40,879 nucleotides of DNA, from NCBI GenBank assembly GCA_026981985.1, contig JALSHZ010000130.1:1-40879 (forward strand), written 5' to 3'. Of this stretch, positions 1 to 7,701 are shown one piece after another; position 1 is the first letter of the stretch; every line of letters begins with the position of its first letter. The position numbers and the translations under genes were made by a program. The notes beneath the pieces were generated by a model. The model ran no database searches, was not told where the DNA came from, and worked only from the letters and a program-made list of their open reading frames with translations. The stretch is from Gammaproteobacteria bacterium. Lineage in GTDB: Bacteria > Pseudomonadota > Gammaproteobacteria > UWMA-0217.

Positions 1-1329
1 TATGTATTTATCGCGGACGATCTGCACCACCAGAAAGCCAGCCGACCCGGCAATCCCGAAGGCGGGCTGCTATGCCAGGACTGTCACACCTCGGTGGATA
101 TGCACGGTGATGGCAATATCCCCGGCACTACCCTGGCCCAGGTCGAAGTCGAGTGCGAGGATTGCCACGGCACACCTGAAAAAGCACCGTGGGATCTGCC
201 CCTTGGTTATGGCGAGGAGTTCCAGAAGAGCATTGGCGACAAGCCACGCGGCTTGACCAAGGACCTGCCGGCATTCATGACCATGGGAACGGTCTACCCA
301 CCCCAGGATGGCTACCTGCTAACCGCACGCGGCAACCCCTTTGGCAATGTCGTGAAGAAAGGTGATGAAGTCATCGTGCATTCGGCCTCGGGCCTCGACT
401 TCAAGGTGCCCGTACTGAAAACGATCAATGACAGTGACAGCTGGGTCAACGAAGACGCCAAGATCGCCATGACCAGCATTCCGGGGCACATGGAGAAGCT
501 AGAATGCTATGCCTGCCACGCCGACTGGGCGCCCCAGTGCTACGGCTGCCATGTTACCGTCGACTACTCCAAGGGCAAGACCGATGTCGACTGGATCACC
601 AACGGCAACAACGTCGGCGCCGATGGGCAGACTACCGATCATCCGCTGGGTACGAACGGTCTCACAAGCCCGGGCAAGGTCAGCGAGACCCGCTCTTATC
701 TGCGCTGGGAAACGCCGATTCTCGGCATCAATGGCGAAGGCCGCGTCAGCCCGCTGATGCCGGGCTGCCAGGTCATCACCACAGTGATCGACAAGACCGG
801 CAAGACGGTCGCAAAGAACGTCATCTGGAACACGCCGGAAGGCAAGGGCATCGACCACGCCGCGGTGCAGCCACACACGGCCGGTCGCAAGGCGCGTAGT
901 TGCGAGTCCTGCCACAACAATCCGAAGACACTGGGTTACGGTATCGAGGATGGCCGTTTCATGCATGGTTATGACAAGGGCTTGGTGGTCGACCTGCAAA
1001 CCGCTACGCTGGATGTGATTCCGAAACAGTTCACCAAACAGATCCAGGCAGTACCCAAGCTCGATCACGACCTGTCGCAGATCGTCACCCGCGACGGCAA
1101 GCAACTGGTCAGCGTTGGCTCGCACTGGGAGCTGACCGGGCCGCTGCCGCAGGAAATGCGTGACAAGATGGAGCGCAGCGGCCTGTGCAAAGGCTGCCAC
1201 AAGAACATGTCCAACAAGGCACTCTGGTCCAAGGTCGATTCCAAGCCGCAGGGCTGGATCACCAATAAAGAACACCAGGATCTGATGGACAAGTTCATCA
1301 AAGATGCGGCCAAGGCCGCCAGCAAATAG
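1..1329 (+). CDS. Multiheme c-type cytochrome, 5' end missing (at least six hemes)
   Basis: The frame is open from the first base, so the gene begins upstream of the window. The 442 visible codons carry six CxxCH heme-attachment motifs: CQDCH (73-87), CEDCH (154-168), CYACH (505-519), CYGCH (538-552), CESCH (901-915) and CKGCH (1186-1200). They fall in an N-terminal pair, a tightly spaced central pair and two C-terminal singles, so the full protein may carry more. CxxCH proteins mature in the periplasm; the ccm operon that begins 0.7 kb downstream encodes the machinery that attaches such hemes. An electron-transfer or oxidoreductase role in inorganic sulfur or nitrogen metabolism is an inference from the sox genes at the other end of the window. 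I do not recognise the exact family. The C-terminus is Lys/Ala-rich, and the next gene starts 10 bases on, probably in the same transcript. Confidence 0.9.
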   Translation, partial: YVFIADDLHHQKASRPGNPEGGLLCQDCHTSVDMHGDGNIPGTTLAQVEVECEDCHGTPEKAPWDLPLGYGEEFQKSIGDKPRGLTKDLPAFMTMGTVYPPQDGYLLTARGNPFGNVVKKGDEVIVHSASGLDFKVPVLKTINDSDSWVNEDAKIAMTSIPGHMEKLECYACHADWAPQCYGCHVTVDYSKGKTDVDWITNGNNVGADGQTTDHPLGTNGLTSPGKVSETRSYLRWETPILGINGEGRVSPLMPGCQVITTVIDKTGKTVAKNVIWNTPEGKGIDHAAVQPHTAGRKARSCESCHNNPKTLGYGIEDGRFMHGYDKGLVVDLQTATLDVIPKQFTKQIQAVPKLDHDLSQIVTRDGKQLVSVGSHWELTGPLPQEMRDKMERSGLCKGCHKNMSNKALWSKVDSKPQGWITNKEHQDLMDKFIKDAAKAASK

Positions 1330-1339
1330 GAGACACAGT

Positions 1340-1720
1340 ATGAAACGGTTACAACACCTGCTACTGGCAGCATGTCTCGGGGCTGGCCTCACCGCCGCGC
1401 CACTACAGGCTGCCAATGAAGTCAGTGGCTATACCGTCAAGCAACTGCTCGAAGTCTGCATGGAGGGCGCCAATGACGCCCGTGAAGGCGCCACCGACGA
1501 ACTGGCCTGCGACCAGTACATCCGCGGTGTCACCGACACCGTCGTCATCCTGAGAATGGACACTGGTTTATGTTTGCCAAAGGCCGATGGCGCACGCTCG
1601 GGAGACCTCAGCCGCGCCTTCATCAAATGGGTCTACGACGACTTCAGCCGCCGTGACCTGCCAGCCGCGCAAGGCGTGCTGGAGACACTGATAGAGAAGT
1701 TCGCCTGTTCTGGCGAATAG
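1340..1720 (+). CDS. Small secreted Rap1a/Tai-like protein
   Basis: A 126-residue protein with a clear signal peptide: two basic residues, a Leu/Ala-rich core and a cleavage region near ALQAAN (about residue 24). The mature part has the layout of the Rap1a/Tai family: LLEVC, a second Cys followed by YIRGV, a third Cys before P, an amphipathic helix and a final FAC. The four cysteines probably form two disulfides. Rap1a and Tai proteins are periplasmic immunity proteins of type VI effectors in Serratia, but most family members lie far from T6SS genes and have no known function. No effector is visible here. The ATG at 1340 follows GGAGA with good spacing; an in-frame ATG at 1304 lies inside the cytochrome gene and is less likely. 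Probably co-transcribed with the cytochrome, 10 bases upstream. Confidence 0.75.
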   Translation: MKRLQHLLLAACLGAGLTAAPLQAANEVSGYTVKQLLEVCMEGANDAREGATDELACDQYIRGVTDTVVILRMDTGLCLPKADGARSGDLSRAFIKWVYDDFSRRDLPAAQGVLETLIEKFACSGE

Positions 1721-1728
1721 ACTTGCAG

Positions 1729-1793
1729 GGTGGGTACCGCCCAGGTACCCGCCAGCACTACGACCTGGTGCGCACGCTTGTGGCGTGCACACC
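1729..1793. repeat. Two adjacent stem-loops downstream of the Rap1a-like gene
   Basis: Two inverted repeats lie side by side. The first has arms 1729-1738 (GGTGGGTACC) and 1744-1753 (GGTACCCGCC) with a 5-base loop. The second has arms near 1767-1777 (GGTGCGCACGC) and 1782-1793 (GGCGTGCACACC). Neither has a T-run, so they look more like REP-type extragenic palindromes or a Rho-dependent 3' end than intrinsic terminators. With the hairpin at 1841-1865 they fill much of the 323-base stretch between 1720 and 2044. The rest of that stretch should hold the ccm promoter, but I could not pick one out with confidence. Confidence 0.55.
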
Positions 1794-1840
1794 CTACGAG
1801 AAGCCGGTCAATAGTTTTGTAGTCGCTGCAATTTCACCTT

Positions 1841-1865
1841 GAGGGTGTCGTTTTACGACACCCTC
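1841..1865. repeat. Perfect 11-bp inverted repeat, 3-base loop
   Basis: Arms GAGGGTGTCGT (1841-1851) and ACGACACCCTC (1855-1865) pair perfectly around TTT. The short direct repeat CACCTTG lies at each side (1836-1842 and 1865-1871). No U-tract follows on either strand. It may be a factor-independent 3' end, an extragenic palindrome or a binding site upstream of ccmA. Confidence 0.55.
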
Positions 1866-2043
1866 ACCTTGCGAGAGAGGCCGAAGAAAGGCGACTGGCA
1901 ATTACGGTCTTGTCAGAAATCAAGGATCTGCTCGCAGCAACCGCTACAATCGGTTATCCTTCGGCCCCGTTGCCGCAACCCTGGATCTGCCTGAGTAAAA
2001 CAATGCTGAATACCACCGCCACCATGGTTGAGAAAGGCTGACG

Positions 2044-2667
2044 ATGCTGGAGGTGCACGGGCTCGCCTGCGAGCGGGGTGAGAGACTGCTGTTCGAGGAT
2101 CTGAGCTTCTCAGTACGCGGCGGCGAGTTGCTGCGCATCGCGGGTGTCAATGGCAGTGGCAAAACGACACTACTGCGCTTGCTCTGCGGGCTAGCACTGC
2201 CGGACGAAGGCGAAATTCACTGGGATGGCGACAAAGTCAGAACCACCAGCGAACAGTGGCGGCGACAGACCAGTTATATCGGTCATAACCTCGGCGTAAA
2301 GCTCGAACTCACACCGCTGGAGAATCTCGAATTTTCCCGCGCCATCAGCGGCGCCAACAGCACCGAACCACTGGAGGCTTTGCTGGATCGGGTCGGGCTC
2401 TATGGTTTCGAATATGACCCCTGCCGCACGCTGTCACAGGGGCAACGCCGCCGCGTTGCACTGGCCCGCTTGATGTTCACGCAGACGCGGCTGTGGATTC
2501 TCGACGAACCCTTCGTCGCGCTGGACGTGGCCGGCATCGAATTCGTCGCCTCGCTGTTGAAACACCAGACCGATCAGGGTGGCATGGTCATCCTGACCAC
2601 CCATCAGGACACCCCGCTGCAAAACAAGATCATCAAAGAACTCAGTCTCGATGCAGGCAATCCATGA
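2044..2667 (+). CDS. ccmA: Heme exporter ATP-binding protein CcmA
   Basis: First gene of the cytochrome c maturation operon: the ATPase of the CcmAB(CD) ABC complex. It hydrolyses ATP at the inner face of the inner membrane to release holo-CcmE from CcmC. In 207 residues it has Walker A GVNGSGKT (34-41), the signature LSQGQRRRVALARL, Walker B LWILDEPF, and the switch His in TTHQD near the C-terminus. The length is normal for CcmA. The family-typical HNLGVKLELTPLENL stretch follows the Q-loop region. The start at 2044 follows a modest AAAGG element. The stop overlaps the ccmB start by four bases (ATGA), implying translational coupling. The operon order ABCDEFGHI leaves little doubt about identity. 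Confidence 0.97.
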   Translation: MLEVHGLACERGERLLFEDLSFSVRGGELLRIAGVNGSGKTTLLRLLCGLALPDEGEIHWDGDKVRTTSEQWRRQTSYIGHNLGVKLELTPLENLEFSRAISGANSTEPLEALLDRVGLYGFEYDPCRTLSQGQRRRVALARLMFTQTRLWILDEPFVALDVAGIEFVASLLKHQTDQGGMVILTTHQDTPLQNKIIKELSLDAGNP

Positions 2668-3362
2668 ATCAACCAGCGTTCCATGAACCCGGATTGTTCG
2701 AGGTTATCAGGGCCGTGCTGCGGCGCGAGATTACACTCGCCTACCGGCATCGCGGCGAACTGATCAACCCACTGATGTTCTTTGTCATCGTCATCACACT
2801 GTTTCCGCTCGGCATCGGGCCAGAACTGAACACGCTACAGCGCATTGCACCCGGGATTATCTGGGTGGCAGCATTATTGGCAACGCTGCTATCGCTGGAC
2901 ACCGTTTTCCGATCGGATTTCGAGGACGGCTCACTGGAACAGATGGTGCTCAGCCCACAACCCCTGCCGCTGATCGTCCTCGCCAAGCTCACCGCGCACT
3001 GGATGCTGGCCGGTCTGCCGCTGATCCTGCTGGCGCCGCTGCTGGGATACATGCTGGCGATGCCGCTGGACGCGTTGCCACCGCTGATGGCAACGCTGGC
3101 ACTGGGCACCCCGGTGCTGACATTGATCGGCGCGATCGGCGTCGCCCTCACCGTTGGGTTGAACCGCGGCAGCGCACTGTTGTCTCTGCTGGTATTGCCG
3201 CTATATATTCCGCTGCTGATCTTCGCCGCCAGCGCGGTTGATACCGCAGCCTCCGGCATGTCGATCACCGGCCACCTGCTGATTCTGGGTGCGCTGCTGG
3301 TGTTCACACTGACCCTGGCGCCGCTGGCGATATCCGCAGCGCTACGCATCAGCACAACCTGA
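2664..3362 (+). CDS. ccmB: Heme exporter membrane protein CcmB
   Basis: A polytopic inner-membrane protein of 232 residues and membrane partner of CcmA. It has about six hydrophobic segments. The N-terminal region, containing EITLAYRHRGELINPLMFF, is characteristic of CcmB, as is the FRSDFEDGSLEQMVLSPQPL loop after the second segment. The ATG at 2664 overlaps the ccmA stop (ATGA) and gives the normal family length. The open frame extends further upstream only as a shadow of ccmA. Confidence 0.97.
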   Translation: MNQPAFHEPGLFEVIRAVLRREITLAYRHRGELINPLMFFVIVITLFPLGIGPELNTLQRIAPGIIWVAALLATLLSLDTVFRSDFEDGSLEQMVLSPQPLPLIVLAKLTAHWMLAGLPLILLAPLLGYMLAMPLDALPPLMATLALGTPVLTLIGAIGVALTVGLNRGSALLSLLVLPLYIPLLIFAASAVDTAASGMSITGHLLILGALLVFTLTLAPLAISAALRISTT

Positions 3363-3388
3363 CCTGAATGCAACAACCGGAAAAACCG

Positions 3389-4129
3389 ATGTGGAAATTC
3401 ATTCATAAATTTGCCTCGCCGAAATATTTCTACAATATTTCCGGGAAGATTCTGCCACCGCTGGGCTGGGTCACGCTGGCACTGTTCATTGTCGGCCTGG
3501 TCGGCGCGCTGTTCCTATCGCCGCCTGACTATCAACAGGGCGAAAGCGTGCGGATTCTCTATATCCACGTTCCCGCCGCCATGCTGTCGATGTCCTGCTA
3601 TGTGGCGATGGCCATTACCGCTGCCATTGGCCTGATCTGGCGCATCAAGCTAGCCGATATCGTCGCCTGGGCCATTGCCCCGATCGGCATGACGATGACC
3701 ATTATCGCGCTGATCACCGGCTCGGTCTGGGGCAAGCCGATGTGGGGTACCTACTGGGTGTGGGACGCGCGGCTGACATCCGAGCTGATCCTGCTGTTCC
3801 TCTACCTCGGCTTCATCGCGCTGCAAACCGCGATCGAAGACACCCGCAGCGCCGCCCGCGCCAGTGCAATCCTGGCGCTGGTGGGACTGGTCAATATCCC
3901 GATCATCAAGTATTCGGTCAACTGGTGGAACACGCTGCACCAGCCTGCCACGATCAGCAAGATGGGCAAGCCGTCGATCGATGCAAGCATGCTCTGGCCA
4001 TTGTTAATCATGATTGCCGCGTACATGTGCTACTTTGCGTGGATTACCCTGAAGCGCTCTCGCTGCGAACTCATCTATCGTGAGCGCAACAGTTCCTGGG
4101 TCAAGAAAATGGTCAAGGAGGCATCATGA
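3389..4129 (+). CDS. ccmC: Heme exporter protein CcmC
   Basis: An inner-membrane heme-handling protein of 246 residues. It presents heme on the periplasmic side for covalent attachment to CcmE. It has about six membrane segments and the tryptophan-rich heme motif WGKPMWGTYWVWDARLTSE. Two His residues expected as axial ligands lie in periplasmic loops: one in the YIHVPAAM segment and one in WWNTLHQ. I place the start at the ATG at 3389 (MWKFIHKF), which matches the usual CcmC N-terminus and follows CGGAAAA. An in-frame ATG at 3368 would add seven residues but lacks a ribosome site. The stop overlaps ccmD by four bases. Confidence 0.96.
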   Translation: MWKFIHKFASPKYFYNISGKILPPLGWVTLALFIVGLVGALFLSPPDYQQGESVRILYIHVPAAMLSMSCYVAMAITAAIGLIWRIKLADIVAWAIAPIGMTMTIIALITGSVWGKPMWGTYWVWDARLTSELILLFLYLGFIALQTAIEDTRSAARASAILALVGLVNIPIIKYSVNWWNTLHQPATISKMGKPSIDASMLWPLLIMIAAYMCYFAWITLKRSRCELIYRERNSSWVKKMVKEAS

Positions 4130-4308
4130 AAGAGTTCTTTGCCATGGGCGGCTACGGCTTCTATGTCTGGCTTTCCTATGCCGTTGCGCTCGGCGGCCTG
4201 CTGGCGCTATATCTGATGACTCGCGGTTGCGAAAGCCGCGTGAAAAGGCAGCTGGAAAAACGGCTGCGTCTCGAACAGAGGAGGAAATCCCGTGACACCA
4301 CGTCGTAA
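4126..4308 (+). CDS. ccmD: Heme exporter protein CcmD
   Basis: A small single-span membrane protein of 60 residues. It opens with the family-typical FFAMGGYGFYVWLSY, continues through one hydrophobic helix and ends in a highly basic cytoplasmic tail (RRKSRDTTS). CcmD stabilises the CcmABC complex and helps release holo-CcmE. Its start overlaps the ccmC stop (ATGA) and its 3' end overlaps ccmE by 17 bases, so position and coupling support the call despite the short length. Confidence 0.93.
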   Translation: MKEFFAMGGYGFYVWLSYAVALGGLLALYLMTRGCESRVKRQLEKRLRLEQRRKSRDTTS

Positions 4309-4723
4309 GAGAATGATTCTGGTTGGTATTCTGCTCACCGGCATGGCCATCACCGCCGTACTGCTGATCAGCGCCTTCAAGCAGAACCTGTTGTATTTCT
4401 ACACCCCAACCCAGATTGCCAATGGCGAAGCCAGCATCGACAAGGGTATCCGCATCGGTGGGCTGGTCAAGGATGGCTCGCTACAACGCAAGGAGGGTAC
4501 GCTGGAAATCAACTTTTTGGTCACCGACGAGGTCAATGAGTTCCCGGTAACCTACAGCGGCATTCTGCCCGATCTGTTCCGTGAGGGTCAGGGCATCGTC
4601 GCCCGCGGCAAGATCAATTCACAAGGCGTGTTCGTCGCCGATGAAATCCTCGCCAAACATGACGAGAACTATATGCCACCGGAAGCTCAGGACGCGCTCG
4701 ACGCCGCCAAGACGCTGAAATAG
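4292..4723 (+). CDS. ccmE: Heme chaperone CcmE
   Basis: A periplasmic heme chaperone anchored by one N-terminal membrane helix, 143 residues. It binds heme covalently through the His of the conserved HDENY motif (His123, Tyr127) and passes it to the CcmFH ligase. The central OB-fold region includes IRIGGLVKDGSL, FLVTD and the YSGILPDLFREGQGIVARG stretch, which contains the usual CcmE landmarks. The start is a GTG at 4292, set by a strong AGAGGAGG seven to eight bases upstream inside ccmD. The HxxxY form is the common bacterial type, not the CxxxY archaeal variant. Confidence 0.97.
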   Translation: MTPRRKRMILVGILLTGMAITAVLLISAFKQNLLYFYTPTQIANGEASIDKGIRIGGLVKDGSLQRKEGTLEINFLVTDEVNEFPVTYSGILPDLFREGQGIVARGKINSQGVFVADEILAKHDENYMPPEAQDALDAAKTLK

Positions 4724-4757
4724 ACCGACAAACCTACCACCGACTGAGGTTACACCG

Positions 4758-6731
4758 ATGATTCCCGAATTAGGATTGTTTTCACTGATACTCGCATTGT
4801 CGGTTGCCCTGGTGCAGGCGACACTGCCGCTGATCGGCGCTGCACGCGGCATCGAGAGCTGGATCACGCTGGCCCGACCCGCAGCCTTTGCCCAGGCGCT
4901 ATTCCTGTTCTTTTCCTTTGGCTGCCTGACCTGGTCATTCATCCACTCCGATTTTTCGGTGCTCTACGTCGCCTCCAACTCCAACACGCTGATGCCGATG
5001 ATGTACAAGGTGTCAGCGGTCTGGGGCGCACATGAAGGCTCACTGCTGCTGTGGGCCTGCATTCTCGCCGCCTGGGGACTTGCGGTGGCCTTGTTCAGCC
5101 GACGCCTGCCCGATGCCTTCGTCGCCCGCGTACTGGCGGTGCTCGCAATGATCAGCATCGGCTTTCTGCTGTTCATGCTGCTGACCTCCAATCCCTTCGC
5201 GCGTCTGCCCAATCCGCCGCTCGAAGGCCGCACGCTCAATCCACTGTTGCAGGATTTTGGACTGATCATTCATCCCCCTCTGCTCTACTTCGGCTACGTC
5301 GGTTTCGCCGTTGCCTTCTCCTTTGCCATTGCGGCCCTGCTGGGACGCCAGATGGACAGCACCTGGGCGCGCTGGGCTCGACCATGGACAAACATCGCCT
5401 GGGCTTTTCTGACGATTGGCATCGCACTGGGCAGCTGGTGGGCCTACTATGAACTCGGCTGGGGCGGCTGGTGGTTTTGGGATCCGGTCGAAAACGCCTC
5501 GTTCATGCCCTGGCTGGTAGGCACCGCCCTGATCCACTCGCTCGCGGCCACAGAAAAACGTGATGCGCTCAAAGCCTGGACTGTGCTGCTCGCGATCTTT
5601 GCCTTCTCACTGAGCCTGCTTGGCACCTTCCTGGTTCGCTCTGGAGTGCTGACTTCGGTCCACGCCTTCGCCACCGACCCGGCACGTGGTGTTTTCATCC
5701 TCGCCTTTCTGATTGCCGTCATCGGCGGCTCGCTGACGCTCTATGCCATGCGCGCGCCCGATATCCGCTCAAAGGCGCGCTTCGACCTCGTGTCGCGCGA
5801 AGTCGGCATTCTGATCAACAATGTACTGCTACTGGTAGCCACGCTGACGGTGCTGCTGGGTACGCTGTTCCCGCTGATCACCGATGCGCTGGGCATTGGC
5901 AAATACTCCGTAGGCCCACCTTACTTCAACGCCGTATTCCTGCCCGTTACCGCCCCGCTGGCGGCACTGGTCGGACTCGGCGCGCTGATGCGCTGGAAGT
6001 CGGATAGCTTCGGGCGCGTGATGAAACCGCTACTCATTCCACTGGTCGTCTGCATCGCCGCCGGCTTCGCCTTCCCGTCGCTGGTGATGGGGCGCGCCTC
6101 GGTTAGCGCTTCGATTGGCATGACACTGGCATTCTGGGTGGCGTGGACCACGCTCTATGGCGTATGGGCCAGAATTTCGTCGAAGAGCAACCGGATGCAA
6201 GCCCTGGTGCGGCTGCCACGCGGCTTCTGGGGCATGACCATTGCGCACTTTGGCATCGCCGTATTCATCACCGGCATCACGCTGACCAGCATCTACAGCC
6301 ACGAAAAAGATGTCGGCATCAAGGCTGGGGAAAGCTACGTCCTCGGCGAACATGAGTTCATCTTCGACGGCATCAAGCAGACCCGCGGCCCCAACTACAC
6401 CGCCATGACCGGAACGGTTCGTGTGCTCGAAAACGGTGAGCTGTTGACCACCCTGCACCCCGAAAAACGCAACTACGGCCCGGGCGCCATGCCGATGACC
6501 GAAGCGGCCATCGATCCCGGCCTGTTCCGCGATCTCTACGTTGCCATCGGCGAACCAATCGGCCAGGACGCCTGGGCGCTGCGGATCTACAACAAGGTTT
6601 ATATCCGCTGGATCTGGCTGGCCGCTATTTTCATGGCTTTCGGTGGCGTGCTTGCGGCTACCGACCGGCGGTATCGCAGCGTACGCATTGGTGACAAACA
6701 AGCGCAAACACAACAGACGGTTACCGCATGA
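4758..6731 (+). CDS. ccmF: Cytochrome c heme lyase subunit CcmF
   Basis: A large polytopic protein of 657 residues and the core of the CcmFHI ligase that joins heme from CcmE to CxxCH motifs of apocytochromes. It has the WWD domain (GWGGWWFWDPVENASFMPWL, about residues 234-253), many membrane helices, and conserved His residues such as those in WGAHEGSLLLW and IIHPPLLYFGY, which serve as heme b or WWD-heme ligands in the family. A periplasmic domain follows near residues 500-620 and a final membrane helix ends the protein. It starts 34 bases after ccmE, and its stop overlaps ccmG by four bases. Confidence 0.98.
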   Translation: MIPELGLFSLILALSVALVQATLPLIGAARGIESWITLARPAAFAQALFLFFSFGCLTWSFIHSDFSVLYVASNSNTLMPMMYKVSAVWGAHEGSLLLWACILAAWGLAVALFSRRLPDAFVARVLAVLAMISIGFLLFMLLTSNPFARLPNPPLEGRTLNPLLQDFGLIIHPPLLYFGYVGFAVAFSFAIAALLGRQMDSTWARWARPWTNIAWAFLTIGIALGSWWAYYELGWGGWWFWDPVENASFMPWLVGTALIHSLAATEKRDALKAWTVLLAIFAFSLSLLGTFLVRSGVLTSVHAFATDPARGVFILAFLIAVIGGSLTLYAMRAPDIRSKARFDLVSREVGILINNVLLLVATLTVLLGTLFPLITDALGIGKYSVGPPYFNAVFLPVTAPLAALVGLGALMRWKSDSFGRVMKPLLIPLVVCIAAGFAFPSLVMGRASVSASIGMTLAFWVAWTTLYGVWARISSKSNRMQALVRLPRGFWGMTIAHFGIAVFITGITLTSIYSHEKDVGIKAGESYVLGEHEFIFDGIKQTRGPNYTAMTGTVRVLENGELLTTLHPEKRNYGPGAMPMTEAAIDPGLFRDLYVAIGEPIGQDAWALRIYNKVYIRWIWLAAIFMAFGGVLAATDRRYRSVRIGDKQAQTQQTVTA

Positions 6732-7264
6732 AAGCCAAGTTCCTGATTCCACTGCTGATTTTCCTGGTCATCTCCGGCTTTCTCGGCGTCGGGCTGGTGC
6801 TCGACCCGAAAGAAGTACCCTCACCCCTGGTGGGCAAACCCGCACCAGCATTGTCGCTACCGGCATTGGACAATCCCGAGCGCATCGTCACCACCGAGGA
6901 GTTTCTGGGAAAACCGTGGATGCTTAACGTCTGGGCGACCTGGTGTGTCTCCTGCCGCGCCGAACACCGGCTACTCGTCGAGATGGCCAAGCATACCGAC
7001 ATCCCGATCGTCGGCCTGGACTACAAGGATGATGCTGACGATGCCAAGCAATGGCTGCGACAGCTCGGCGACCCCTACGCGGTTACCGCCTTCGACGAAA
7101 AGGGCCGCATTGCCATCGACTGGGGTGTTTACGGCACACCGGAAACCTATTTGATCGATAAAGAAGGCATCATCCGCTTCAAGCAGATCGGCCCAATCGA
7201 TGCAAAAGTTATGCAAGAGAAGATCCTGCCGCTGGTCAAACAACTACAGGAGGAAGCGGCATGA
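6728..7264 (+). CDS. ccmG: Thiol:disulfide oxidoreductase CcmG/DsbE
   Basis: A membrane-anchored periplasmic thioredoxin-like protein of 178 residues that keeps apocytochrome CxxCH cysteines reduced for heme ligation. It has an N-terminal anchor (FLIPLLIFLVISGFLGVGLVL), the GKPWMLNVWATWCVSCRAEH active-site region, and the cis-Pro loop with the CcmG-type YGTPETYLID. The active site reads WCVSC rather than the more common WCPTC or WCVPC; both cysteines are present, so activity is expected. The ATG overlaps the ccmF stop, and the gene overlaps ccmH by four bases. Confidence 0.96.
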   Translation: MKAKFLIPLLIFLVISGFLGVGLVLDPKEVPSPLVGKPAPALSLPALDNPERIVTTEEFLGKPWMLNVWATWCVSCRAEHRLLVEMAKHTDIPIVGLDYKDDADDAKQWLRQLGDPYAVTAFDEKGRIAIDWGVYGTPETYLIDKEGIIRFKQIGPIDAKVMQEKILPLVKQLQEEAA

Positions 7265-7701
7265 AAAAGCTGATTTTGACCACCCTGCTTCTGCTCAGCT
7301 GGGCTGGCGTGTCACTTGGTGGCATCGAAACACGCCAGTTCGAATCGCCCGAACAGGAAACCGCCTACAAGGAGCTGGTCTTCGAACTGCGCTGCCTCGT
7401 GTGCCAGAACCAGAACCTTGCCGACTCCAATGCCGAACTCGCGGTGGACCTGCGCAATGAGGTTTACCGGATGCTCAAGGAGGGCAAATCGAAGCGCGAG
7501 GTGCTCGATTTCATGGTGGCGCGTTATGGCGAATTCGTACTCTATCGCCCGCCGGTCGACAAGGCCACCGCACTGCTGTGGTTCGGCCCGGTGATCATGC
7601 TCGCCATTGGCCTGTTGATTGTGATTCTGTTTATTCGCCGTCATCGCAACCGTCCCGGCGAAAACGACCCTGACGAGATTATTCCCGAGGACGATTACTG
7701 A
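7261..7701 (+). CDS. ccmH: Cytochrome c maturation protein CcmH (CcmL-type)
   Basis: A periplasmic protein of 146 residues anchored by a C-terminal helix, with a cleavable N-terminal signal. It carries the family motif LRCLVCQNQ followed by DSNAELAVDLRNEV; the two cysteines of LRCxxC exchange disulfides with apocytochrome c and CcmG. The C-terminal helix (LLWFGPVIMLAIGLLIVILF) is followed by a basic stretch. This is the short form; the TPR part found fused in E. coli CcmH is a separate gene here (ccmI). Its stop overlaps the next start by one base (TGATG). Confidence 0.96.
   Translation: MKKLILTTLLLLSWAGVSLGGIETRQFESPEQETAYKELVFELRCLVCQNQNLADSNAELAVDLRNEVYRMLKEGKSKREVLDFMVARYGEFVLYRPPVDKATALLWFGPVIMLAIGLLIVILFIRRHRNRPGENDPDEIIPEDDY

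Noticed and set aside
499-1416. Long minus-strand frame of 305 codons over the multiheme cytochrome
   Set aside because: It is a shadow in a GC-rich region; the plus frame holds six CxxCH motifs, while the minus translation has no recognisable domain.
1340-1720. Type VI secretion immunity gene
   Set aside because: Family likeness to Rap1a/Tai exists, but no effector, Hcp, VgrG or other T6SS gene is present in the window.
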